Shown here one piece after another: positions 44,901 to 55,114 of a DNA stretch of 64,000 nucleotides (position 1 is its first letter; each line of letters starts with the position of its first letter). The DNA comes from Branchiostoma floridae. Its lineage: Eukaryota > Chordata > Leptocardii > Amphioxiformes > Branchiostomatidae. The position numbers and the translations under genes were made by a program. The notes under the pieces are model-generated. The model had not been told where the DNA came from and ran no database searches. It was given only the letters and a program-made list of their open reading frames with translations. The stretch is from the NCBI RefSeq assembly GCF_000003815.2, contig NC_049987.1:1326065-1390064 (forward strand), in the 5' to 3' direction.

Positions 44901-46726
44901 ACATCAATTCAAAGTGATTTAAAGAGATGTACCAATGCAGCAGCAGTAATCCTGAGATTAAGACATTTCAGATATCTATCATGTTCAAGACAATCTTGAG
45001 AAGGCCTCTATAACTACATTGTTTTTTGATGTGGCAGTATTATGGCACCTGGTGGAAATAGGAAAGTTTATGTATCATATGTTTAGTGTATATATGGCCT
45101 ATGGGTATGCAAAAAAAATTAAATGTACATAACGCTAGTTCACCTTTATTCGCAGGGTAACCTTTATCCGTTGTATTTAACACCAGGGTATTTCGTTATA
45201 TCAAGTTGACAGATGGAGGTCTCAAACTGCATTATAATGAAAAAAAGTGATTTGAAATCACTGTCCATCAACGTCATATCCCTAAATATCCTGTTTTTAG
45301 GTACAACGGATATAGGTTACCCCGCGAATAAAGGTGAACTAGCGTTAGTCCTTCTACTACACAGCTACTACTCTACAGCTCTCTTATGTCCAGTTCTTTC
45401 CACTGTAGTGAAAAATTATACCCTTCCGGGGAAACTTTCATGTCTCTCGCATAAGGAAAGTTTTCCCAGAGTCATGTCTGTGGCATACAGAAAGTTTTCC
45501 CGGAAGGGTATAATTGATATTTGTGATGAAAGAACCAAATTTAAACAAAAATCATTCACCATGTACAACTGCTGTGTAGTTGTTTCCCTTTACTGAAACC
45601 AAGAAGGTTTTAAAAAATCCTTGCTTAAAACTATAAAAGGTTTAAGGTGAGGTATGTCACAAACAAACAAACCTTCTTGGATCCTGCAACCAATGTCCCT
45701 CCAGGTGGTAGGATCTTCTCCCTCTCCAACTGTAGAGTAAGCTCTGCAACTGTCATTTCCTCCAGGACATCCATGCACCTGTGGTTTCCATGTAGGTCTT
45801 TCACAAACAGCTGGTGTATCCTTCATGTGAGAAATTTTGTAGTTACGTTTGTGCTACACATTCAGGTTTATTAACGTAAATGGTCTTTGGAAAAGTTGAT
45901 TCCCAATTTTAACTTTGGGAAATAATGTAAATACTGGCTGATACTAAAACTAGTAAGTGATCCTATTAAATTAGAAGAAATTTCATACATGTGTATTACT
46001 GGACTATCAAGCAACTTATTTACCTGAGACAGTCTCCTTTGCAATCATGGTCACTGTTTCTGTCTGTGGATGCAGATGGCTCCTGATGGCATTCTGATCT
46101 GTGGATAAGTGTGATTAATACTTTCAATAAACAGTTACACTTCAGCAATCCCTCGAAGAACCACTAGGTAAATTAAATATGCAACTTTAATACTGCAGCT
46201 GCTTTTTACTTCATCTCACAAAAGAATCAAACTTTCTGAGTTACTTGTACAGTTTGAAAATATTAAGTTTGGCACTCAATCTCAATAATATACCTTGATA
46301 CCTAATATATAATATATTGGGCAAAACTCTCTATGAGGGCATTTCGCTCAGAGGAGGTCCAGGCACTTAGTACAACGTTTTGGTACCAAGCAGGCAAGCC
46401 CGAGAAACACGCAAAATTAGGTCAAGAGAGACATAAATCAATCAGTGCAAGACAAGAGAACATGGCACGAGCTATCTATTCTTTCCGTGTCATTATGGTG
46501 CGATCGGCACGCGAATCAAGAAAAGGGTGTTAATCCCTGGATTTTCCAAGTGATTAACTTCTTAATAGTATTTTCCTTGTCTAATGACCGATAACTGATC
46601 AAACGTGTGGGACGATTATCACCCGATTATCGCCCCATTGTCACCCAGAGAAAATAAAACTTACCTCAAGCTGGGCCCGTTATTGCAGGTGGTACTTTCG
46701 CCACTGTCCCGGTAAAGCCGGCCCAT
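41981..46726 (-). CDS. Ubiquitin-like / winged-helix-like / coiled-coil protein kinase, 591 aa
   Basis: Five coding exons on the minus strand: 46726-46665, 46098-46024, 45820-45673, 44782-44685 and 43373-41981. All have GT-AG borders; phases match and the total is 1776 nt (591 codons plus stop). Residues 47-118 are ubiquitin-like: QLFVKDLHGNHRCMDVLEEM, LPPGGTLVAGSKK, and VMLGLCGG aligned with the Leu-Arg-Gly-Gly end of ubiquitin. Residues about 150-202 (NRHLGRILKGMYNGN to DYYYYGIELK) weakly resemble an RFX-type winged helix. About 246-318 is a coiled coil. 345-586 is a kinase domain: IGRGAYGKV (354-362), VADK Lys376, Glu396, HNDLKPNN with Asp477, DFG 495-497 and APE 521-523, so activity is plausible. 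HND replaces HRD. The start is the in-frame ATG in the first exon. It diverges from the 348-aa gene. Confidence 0.82.
43733..44680. other. Intron 4 of the kinase gene
   Basis: AT-rich intron sequence with an A/T homopolymer near 44157-44171. No exon or element with clear ends was recognised inside it. Confidence 0.5.
45130..45347. mobile_element. TAACGCTAG inverted-repeat element, copy 2
   Basis: Same termini as the copy at 41361 (TAACGCTAGTTCACCTTTAT and its inverse), with an inner GGGTAACC block and a more diverged middle. It lies in the intron between the two exons encoding the ubiquitin-like domain. Confidence 0.85.
45414..45515. mobile_element. 102-bp palindromic element
   Basis: AATTATACCCTTCCGGGGAA at the left is mirrored by GAAAGTTTTCCCGGAAGGGT plus ATAATT at the right with one difference. 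A third partial arm (AGGAAAGTTTTCCC) sits at about 45454-45467. It can form a long hairpin. It lies in the same kinase-gene intron as the preceding element. Confidence 0.7.
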
Positions 46727-47466
46727 TAACGACCCCATCCCACGCTTGTTTAATACCAGTCGGCTATATCTTCACCGAGGACGCCGATGTAAAATAGAAG
46801 AACGTCGGAAGACACGGCTACTCTTACTGACTGCGAGTGGGCAAGTTGAGATTTGGCGGGAACACGGCAGCCAAACGTGATACATCAACACTGTGGTTTA
46901 TCATGCTATTAGGTCCGCGGTGCTTAAATTGATAGCATGTCCAACCCAGTAAGGTTTTACAATATTTACTTCAACTGCCTGTGGTATCAATAACAGACTT
47001 GCCAGAATTATAATAATTCATTGTGGCCATCTAGTTTATTTGCTTTTGGATGGGTGCGGGGCTGAACGCACGCGTCTGGATTGCATTACATAGGGATGTA
47101 GGGCGAGACTATATTATGCTTGTGTTTGATAACTCTGCTTCTTTTCTTTTTTAATACTTGCGTAAGATTCCAGCGAAGAATCCCCTCTAAACGATACAAC
47201 ATAATTTGATAAAAATGTAGCCTGCAAAGTGAACATTTTATGTTGCTAAAATGAATTTTTATCGTTTTTAACACTTGCACAACGTATGCGTGTAGTATTG
47301 AGTTGGTATGACCCGACCTGTGTGGACAACTGCGTGGATTCCCCGGAGACTCGGTACTGCTTGCCGATTGGCCGGGCATGTTGGCAGCATACGTCATGCC
47401 ACTTTGGGCGCCAAGAGCGAATGTTTCAGTTACAGGCTGTTCCTGGCGCCATACACAGGCAAGAAA
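46727..47466. promoter_or_regulatory. Shared divergent promoter region
   Basis: The 740 bp between the start codons of two divergent genes is GC-richer than its surroundings. TTTGGCGGGAA (46861-46871) and TTTGGGCGCCAA (47403-47414) both resemble E2F sites, one near each gene. TACGTCATGCC at about 47391 contains a CRE half-site. No TATA box is evident. Cell-cycle-linked expression would be an inference from these motifs. Confidence 0.55.
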
Positions 47467-50400
47467 ATGACTTCTTCGTCTTCTCTTCGATTTGGGGGCG
47501 GCCTGCGCTTAGGACGCGAAGAGGAAGACGGAGATTTCGACAGAAACAAGGCAAATAGCACTGCTGTGGATCTTGAGGGAGGAAATGATGAAAGCTTGTT
47601 TGAAAGTCCCGGTTCTCCCGAGCAGTTTTCCGCCCGCACCACCCCACCCAGGCGGCGAGGAGGAAAGACGGGAAAGGGGTCAAAACCTTATCATCGAGTC
47701 ACAACTCCGGTGAGTGTTGATCACATGTATTAAAACAAAATGTTTTGCGTAGTTAATGTGTGTTGTTTTCTGTTACGCTGTACAGCTACATCTCGTAGTT
47801 ACAGTTTTGTGGAAAATATTAACTATGCTAGCAAACGTTAGAGCGTGTAACGTTACAGCTAACGTGGGGAGGGGGGTGTGGTAAAGTTTCCTTGGGACTC
47901 CAATGGGAGCATGTTGGCTGTAAAAGGAATTCTGAACTGAGGAGCTGGTCTGTGTAGGGCCTGGTAACTGTTTGACATCTACTGATGATGATCTAGGCTA
48001 TCTTTGCCTGTTGCAGTACTAGTTGTTGGGCCATTCCAAAAAATGAATGGGGGGGGGGAGGGGTTGAAGAGGTTAGATTTTGCAACCGCTTCAAACATTT
48101 TGGATTAAATCAGAGTGCCTTGACCCCCCCCCCCCCCCCCCTTGAATTTCCTTCAAGTGCCTCGCCCACCTAATTTCATCCGAGTGCTTAGACCCTTTTT
48201 TATTTCTTCCGAGTGCGTCTACCCCTTTTATTTCATAATCGAACTTCCAAGTGCCCTTACCCCCTATTAATTTTCATCCTTGTGTCTTGACCTTGCACTC
48301 TTACAGTCCTGCAACTGAAAGCTTCAGAAAGAGCCAAAGAGTAATCCAAATCCAGATTTTATTGACCTCGTAGAAAAACCCCAATCCAGACTTATTTTGA
48401 CCCCCATTGAAATGAAAACCAAATCCAAGATTTGCCTGGCCCCCTTTGTAACTTGTAAAATCTGTACTTCCCCACCCGGGGGTAAACAAAGGGGGTAGAA
48501 GTTGAACGCAGATGAAATTAAAGAGGGTCGTAGAGTAAATCTGGGCAGTAAAGCCTCTCCATTCATACAATTTGTTTCTCAAAATCAGCAGTTTATTATT
48601 TAATTAGTCTTTGACGTTGTTTTTCTTTGTTAGATCCTAAAGGGGATGGACTGTTGACAAAACTAACGTGGGGCATGTAGAGGCTGGTACCCTGGATATG
48701 TAAAAAGAGTGCAAGTGCCTGCTGCAAGTATTTCTATCCTGGCTGATAAGGAAGTCGAAAGAAGCTTCTAATTTGACTGTGATTATATGTATATTCTCTG
48801 TATACATCTAGAAAACAGTGCCAAGGACTGGAAGTCAGATGCTAAGCAGAAAGTTGGATGATGTGCTGGCCAATCAACAGGAAATCTTAAAAGGGATGGC
48901 CAAACTGCAACACATGCTGGAAGATGTCCAGCAGACAAAGGCAAAACAAAGAGGAGCAGCACAGCAGAAACTTGAAGTGTCTAATGATGTCCGGGTAAAT
49001 GTTTGACCTTTTCAATTGGTGATTGCATGTCTGCTGATCTCATTTAAAGAACCAAGGATATTATTCATGAAAACTAGGGGTGGGTACAGGTACGTACAAA
49101 ACCAGTTTTTCTTATTGGACCGGTTCAGAAAAATTGGACCTGAAGAAATTTGGTGGACCGGATGTTGGACCTATTGGAAAATGAACAGAGGTTATATTAT
49201 CAGGTATTCATATGTTTTGGGGCTTACCGGTCAAGGAAAATAACAAGAGCAAAGTAGAGTAGAGTCTGTAGTCATTTCTACCATGTTTTACAGTCAATAG
49301 TAGAGACAGTTAGCCTTATAGTATTTTAAAACGCCAATGGGAGTCGAATACTCCACAAAACAGATTTCTTTGCTGTGAAATGGACCATTGTTTTGAGTAT
49401 CGTTCATTCACAAGTTCTCCGGTGACATACTGAATCAGGTCCAGGTTCAGGTCCGGACCTGGACCTGATCCTCTGGACCTGAGCCGGACCTGAATTTCCT
49501 GTACCAGTACCCACCCCTAATAAAAACTGCATTGAGGCCATGCCAATTTGACTTCTTGGTTTTCAGATGTAAAATAGTAGATAAACAGAAAACATAAGAT
49601 GTCATAAAAGACTTTCTGAGTATCTGATATCCTGAAAACCATGTGCACTAAGGTGCAGCCTTTCCCCACAGATTCAGCTTCTTGTTGATATTTCAAGCTA
49701 GCAATATAATATCTTTTTGAAGCTTAAAACCAAAATCACATTGTTGTGGCCCAAACAATGCTATGTAGACCTAAGAAATACTTGTATTACTAATAGCGCC
49801 TACAAATCCCTTGCAAAAGATGCTGTATAGTCAAACCTGTCTATAGCGGCCACTCAAGGGACTAAAGAAATATGGCCACTATAGACAGGTGGCCACTATA
49901 GAGAAAATGCTGATCAATTGACCACGAGCAAGCTACACATGATTTCAGTTCCCACTAATCTTTCTCACCAGGTAACATTGTCTCAATCAGTAAATTCACC
50001 GACAAAGACTTGCACTTTAATGCTCAAGGCATGCATACCTTCTGCTACTGCCTAAATGACCCTGTCAGGAACTCCAAGTCCTCGCAAACTACAATTTGAA
50101 ACTCGGAGCAGGATTACATAACTGTTTCTGTATCAACGGGACCGGAAAATGTGTGGCCGTGGCCGCGTTGGACTCTAAGCCTATTTCTTAATTATTACGA
50201 ATCCAAGGGACCGACAAAAATTGGCCACTAGGGCTGGGTATCGGTACGGTGTATCAGTACAAAACCGTTTTTTCTTATTGGACCAGTCCAGAAAAAACAG
50301 ACCTTAAAAAATTCAGTGGACCGGATGTTGGACCTATTGGAAAAATTAACAGATTATCTGATCAGGCATTCACACGTTTCGGGGCTTACCGGTCGGGGAA

Positions 50401-53400
50401 AATAACAAGAGCGAAGTAAAGTAGAATCTATAGTCATTTCTACCAGGTTTTACAGTCAATAGTACAGAGGCTGTTTAGCCAGTGAGAGTTGAATACTCCA
50501 CAAAACAGATGTCTTTGTTGCGAAATGGACCATTGTTTTGAGTATCGTCCATTCACAAGTTCTCACATAATGAATCAGGTTCAGGTCCGGACCTGGACCT
50601 GATCCTTTGGACCTGAACCGGACCTGGACCTGAATTTTCTGTACCGGTACCCACCCCTAGTGGCCACTGTGGCCAGGTGGCTGCTATGCAAAGGTGGCCT
50701 TTAATACAGGCTTGACTGTACTATACATATGATACAGTCCTACATTTCACCATTATCAAAGAGTGAGAAGAAGCCAACTTTCTATGTTAGACTAGGTCTA
50801 TGATACTTTTACACATGTTTGGTCTTTTTTTGTGTGTGACAATCACATGTTCTTACATATTGTTACATATAGCTGGGTGAAAAAAATGTACAAAAAAGGT
50901 CTTCATTCTTATTTTTACCAAGATTCTAGACAACACAGACATATAATCCTTGTACTGTACTTTTGTTGCAGAATCTGGTTAGACAAGGCTATGACTATGC
51001 AGTAAACACTCAGGGAAAAGCCAAGTGGAATGGTGCCAAAGGAATGACGTAAGTGAAATATGCATACCTTTTTTAATGTTTCTTTTGAACAGGAACATTT
51101 CTTTTGGGAAGGTATGCATGGGCACCTGCAGATTATTAATTAAGAAATTTTACATATCTTTTATAAATTAAGCTTCACTTTTTTGACATTTTCTCAATGA
51201 TACATTTCAAGATTCATTTCAAGTGATGTTTCTCTTCATTGAAGGAATGAAGGTACCATTGAAGGAAAAGTTTTGATGAAGTGCTAACAAAGTACACCGT
51301 ATTCAGGTCAGCCACTGGAATGAATTCAATTTTTTGGGGAGTGCACTTCTAATATCCAGGAATATTTTGGTTCTGCTTGATTCCAGCTAATTCCGAGTAA
51401 GTTGGAGGAAGGGGGTTTGTGTGCAATATTCTGGTCCAGGTATGGCCAATACCTACAAACACCAATGGGATCTTTCAAATGTGACATTTTGACCTATCTG
51501 CAGTTCTTGCCAGGCCTGTTGCATTAGCGACCCAAGTCAGGATTGGACAAGTCCACTAGTCTGATTGTCCCGGGCAATGTCCTTCCCCACTTGTCCGATC
51601 GGGCAAGATTTTTTCATGAGATTTTGATATACTTGTTGCTTATCACAGTTACTGCATCAAGCATTGGTCAACACAGAAAAATAGAGCCAAATCATTTCAA
51701 TGATAAAGGAATTGCTGCACGTAAAAAAAAAGTAGTGAAAAATGTTAATTAAACTTTTGGGCAAGCAGAAAGTTGGTTCGGGCAAGTCAATTTTGCACGT
51801 ACTTGCCCGATAGGACAAGTAAATTTTAGAAAACTTGTTAAACCCTGCAAGTGAAATCCTCCAATCCTAACCTCTTTATTTTGAGCTCAGGCACTAGTGT
51901 TGGAGCAAATACATAAAAGTTTCTAATTTGCCTTAGTCATGAAAACATTATACAATATCTTCATGGCAAAAATCAGTTTAATTGAAAATGACAGCACTGA
52001 ATTGGTCTTTATGTTACTAATTGTTAGGGTATAATGCCATGATATCAGTTAAGTTCCCTTCACACGAGAGCAAGAAAGAGCCAGAATGCCGTCAGAATGA
52101 AAATTATTTGCTATTACTGGGAATTCCTGAGAATTGGTAGTGTGTTCCAGACATTCTCACTGCATCTCAGCTATTTGTGCCCATTCTTTTGGCTGGCCCA
52201 AAAGTTTTTGACATGTTGAAAACTTTAGAGGTGCATTCAAAGTGGAGAAATATCGAATGGCATTTGAAGTGGATTCTAGTATAAGTGTATTCTATGTATG
52301 GCCGCATTCTATGGCATTCCAGTCTTATTCTAAACATTCTTATCTCATTCAATGTAGAACCAAAATGGCAAGCCACTTTGAATTCTGCCAGAATGTGGCC
52401 AAAAGAATATCTGGAATGCAGTGAGAATTTCTAAAATACATGTAGCACACTACGAATTCAAAGGAATAGAAAATGATTTTTATTCTGATGGCATTTGGGC
52501 TAATCCTTCTTGTGTGAAGGGGATAGAAAGTCCATTTGGAATTTTGCAAATACTTAATTCCGGATGGTTCTGCTTGATTCCTGCTAATTCGGTTTCAGTG
52601 TGAAGGCCCTATTAAAGAGGATATTTTAGAAAAAATAAATCCTTCCTACAAACCCTAATTATAACCAAAAACAAAATTCTTACTTCACTTATCCTCCATG
52701 GTACATTTCCAACAAATATGACCATGCTGTTGGAGCAACGAGAAGTGACACATTGTGAATCTTTTGCAGGGCCACCTCAGAAGCAAACAACGCTACAACT
52801 CAGGCTGTACTTGAGTTTGTGCAGGGGCTCCTCCCAGGATATGGAGACAAGATTGGCATGGTCAAAGGTGCAGTAGTATTTTATAAATTACATGTTGAAC
52901 TTCATGGAATATACTGATGATAGTAATCTTTTTTATTGTGTTGTATATGTAGATTCTTGGTTCTGGTGTCATTCTCTCTTTTTTTTGCAATATCATTTCA
53001 AATATTTGAGGACAAAGGAAGTACTAGTAATTTGAAAATAATCATGTAAAAAACTTGACATGTCCAGGCATCCTTCCATCTTCAAAGATGCATGAAGTTA
53101 TGGCCCTTAATAGCGTCTTTTGTGGCTATGTAGGCTGATCCCCGCATGACAATGAAGATAGGGTCATACATACTTCTTAACATGATAGATGGTTAGATTC
53201 AAAATGATGAACTAAAATAGAGCAAACTGATTTAGGTTTTGAACTGAATTGGTGGGAATTGATGAAGAAGGACTGAAGTTGTGTTTTCCCTCTTTATGCA
53301 TTACAGCTGCTGTTACCACATACTTTGGGAGTAAGAGAAAAGAAGAGAGGAGGGAAACAAAGGGCAAGAGCGAGAAACACAAGAAGCAGTGCTCTCGAAA

Positions 53401-54897
53401 CACAAGGATAGCCAAAGTGAGTCTTACAACGAGTGCTGTATGCCCCTTACCACCTGTTTTCAGGCATGAAAGCTTTTGTACATGTATGTCCGCTGAAAAG
53501 ATGGCAGTTTGCATTTCTTTACAATGTGACCACAAATAAAATAGTTATCTATTGAAACATATTTTGCAAGATTATTTTTTTTTAGCTCAAATTTAGAAGT
53601 TTTGAAAAAAGTTTTGTTGAATGTATGTTGAACATAACAACCAAAACTGTTCTAGCTGCCAGCTTTTCAGCAACTGATCAGCTAGCTTTATTGAGGTGGG
53701 TTCACACATCGGTTTATTTTCACGTGCTTTAATGAGGTCCCAAATTCTATCAATATAAAGCTGTAGGCCTAATATTTTTTTGAACAAATTAAATTATACG
53801 CACATCTAGCGTGACGTATAATTTGTATGAATCAAATACCAATTCCGTATGAGGTGCATATCAATTTGCGCAACCCAGTGTTTTCCTTGCTGTGGACAGC
53901 TGTGTATGAGGTATGTAGTTGAAGCAGTGCGTACGTTATGCGCATGCTGCCCAGATGTCATGCTGCGATATCAGTGTATTACTGTGTACACTTTAAAGTG
54001 CAAACATATAACATATTCGCCTGCACTCAACTGACGTGGGACCAATCCATTGCATATTTATGAGTTGCGTAGCTGCGTACGTATGATGGTTTTGTGCCTG
54101 TCCAAAACTATCATCGCCGTGCGTATGTCTGCGTACTCAAAACTTACTCAAAACAATTCAGATGTGTATGAGATGCGTATTGTACGTATGACTGCGAATG
54201 GGAAAATGTCAATTCAGACTTCATACGGAGTTAGAAATGTACGCACGTGTGAACCAACCTTTTAGGGCAAAATGAACAAAAAATGCTGTCCAAAATCCCC
54301 TACTAACTGACTGATGCCCAACTGTGTCAGGGACGCATGCAGCAGTAAAATCAAATACTACTGCAGGACTTGAGAAAATTATACTAATTTTGAAATGACT
54401 TTCCAACCTGAGGAAGCTCTTCATGGAATGTACAATGTATATCACTTCCAGATAAGACACCAAAATACTATTTGTGTCATGATCAAAGCATTTACACTTA
54501 CCACTATGTTCTGTAATAGATTATGGTTGAAACTTAAGGCACTTTACTTTTTTTCAAACAGAAACTGCAACATCGCCTCAGCGCTCTGAGAGCAAAGACA
54601 TCATATGACCCAAGCATCAAGCAGAAAGTACAGCGTGTACTCCTGACAGAGTATATGTCCTCAGAGGACTCCGGGGACTCTGATGAGGAAGAAAAGACCT
54701 TCAAGACCAGGCCGATTCCCTGGCAGTCAGACTTGTTTACAAGATACAAGCGGGAGCTTGACTTTAAGTACAGCAAGATGCAAACAGACTTAGCCAGGAG
54801 ACAATCTGTTAAGAGGGTCCCAGGCCCACCCTCAACCTCTAAGGTAAAAAAACCAATCCTGTCTGAACAGGATGATTGGATTTGTAAGCAACTTTAG
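47467..54897 (+). CDS. 348-aa coiled-coil protein with C-terminal MSSED/PW module
   Basis: Six coding exons on the plus strand: 47467-47709, 48812-48994, 50972-51048, 52770-52867, 53307-53416 and 54562-54897. All have GT-AG borders; the phases agree and the total is 1047 nt (348 codons plus stop). Residues 1-81 are polar with an acidic patch and TTPPRRRGGKTGKG. About 90-135 (LSRKLDDVLANQQEILKGMA) is a coiled coil. About 142-200 (NLVRQGYDYAVNTQGKAKWN, LEFVQGLLPGYGDKIGMV) is a probable globular part. About 205-235 is very basic (GSKRKEERRETKGKSEKHKK). The last exon carries YMSSEDSGDSDEEEKTF and RPIPWQSDLFTRYKRELDF. The final pattern recurs in relics at 31.0 and 34.0 kb. I recognise no named family; a nuclear, nucleic-acid-linked role is suggested only by the basic and acidic tracts. 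Confidence 0.8.
48040..48480. repeat. Decayed tandem repeats with G and C homopolymers
   Basis: In intron 1 of the 348-aa gene. From 48110 a degenerate unit of about 35-45 bp (GAGTGCYTNGACCCC, then TTTTATTTC) recurs about five times. From about 48345 a second unit (AATCCAGATTTTATTGACC-like) recurs about four times. A poly-G run (near 48050) and a run of 18 C (near 48125-48142) are included. Confidence 0.6.
49075..49519. mobile_element. hAT-type non-autonomous element, copy 2 (445 bp)
   Basis: Starts TAGGGGTGGGTACAGGTACG and ends GTACCCACCCCTA. Flanks ATGAAAAC and ATAAAAAC are an 8-bp duplication with one mismatch. It has the AGGTCCGGACCTGG subterminal palindrome and a CTTATTGGACCGG block. 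It lies in intron 2 of the 348-aa gene. Confidence 0.88.
49828..50718. mobile_element. CAGTCAAACCTG inverted-repeat element, interrupted
   Basis: The left end reads TAGTCAAACCTGTCTATAGC followed by GGCCACTCAAGGGAC. The right end, inverted, reads CAGTCAAGCCTGTATTAAAG. Repeated TGGCCACTATAG motifs fill both arms. hAT-type copy 3 splits it at TTGGCCAC. Its own length without the insert is about 0.45 kb. TA flanks suggest a TA target. A partial relative lies at 62091-62165. Confidence 0.75.
50229..50659. mobile_element. hAT-type non-autonomous element, copy 3 (431 bp)
   Basis: Starts TAGGGCTGGGTATCGGTACG and ends GTACCGGTACCCACCCCTA. Flanks TTGGCCAC and GTGGCCAC are an 8-bp duplication with one mismatch. 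It is close in structure to copy 2 and is nested inside the 49828-50718 element. Confidence 0.88.
51530..51850. repeat. Repeated TTGCCCGAT/ACAAGT motifs, unclassified
   Basis: Between 51530 and 51850 the motifs GGACAAGT, CTTGTCCGATCGGGCAAG and CTTGCCCGATAGGACAAG recur in both orientations. The unit is probably a dispersed repeat in intron 3. No end structure was resolved, and the open frame across it is not supported as a gene. Confidence 0.4.
52046..52610. mobile_element. CCTTCACAC inverted-repeat element
   Basis: The left end TTCCCTTCACACGAGAGCAA and right end TTTCAGTGTGAAGGCCCT are mutually inverted at the tips. The inner arms hold many GGCATTC/GAATGCC-type inverted pieces. About 560 bp, no coding capacity. 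It lies in intron 3 of the 348-aa gene. Confidence 0.5.
53696..54260. mobile_element. GGTTCACAC inverted-repeat element
   Basis: The left tip AGGTGGGTTCACACATCGGT is mirrored by GCACGTGTGAACCAACCT at the right. The right half is filled with GCGTAC/GTATG-type short repeats. No coding capacity. It lies in intron 5 of the 348-aa gene. Confidence 0.55.
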
Positions 54898-54919
54898 AGG
54901 GTACATAATATTCACGTAC

Positions 54920-55113
54920 AGTTATGGTTCAGGTCCAGAAGATCAGGTCCTGACCTAAACCTGGACCTAATTGTTTGTGAAAGCTGTTTATGAAAGTTGA
55001 TATAATCTGTTCATTTTCTAATTGGTCAAAAATCCAGTCTAGTGTGGGTTTCTTTGTCAGGTTCATTTTTTAGAAAATATGGCTTTTGTACAAGGTACCA
55101 GTACCCACCCCTA
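54920..55113. mobile_element. hAT-type element, copy 4, truncated
   Basis: Only the subterminal part (GGTTCAGGTCCAGAAGATCA, then AAACCTGGACCTAATT) and the right terminus (GTACCAGTACCCACCCCTA) are clear. The left terminus and duplication are lost. It lies just downstream of the stop codon of the 348-aa gene, probably in its 3' UTR. Confidence 0.65.
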
Positions 55114-55114
55114 T

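Noticed and set aside
47308-47466. Upstream in-frame or overlapping ATGs as the start of the 348-aa gene
   Set aside because: The frame from 47308 is continuous with exon 1, but its first 53 codons cover the E2F-like site and have no conserved feature. ATG 47467 gives a sensible N-terminus, though the longer start cannot be excluded without transcript data.
51543-51752. 69-codon plus frame in intron 3
   Set aside because: It lies within an unclassified dispersed repeat and has no splice sites in register with the surrounding gene.
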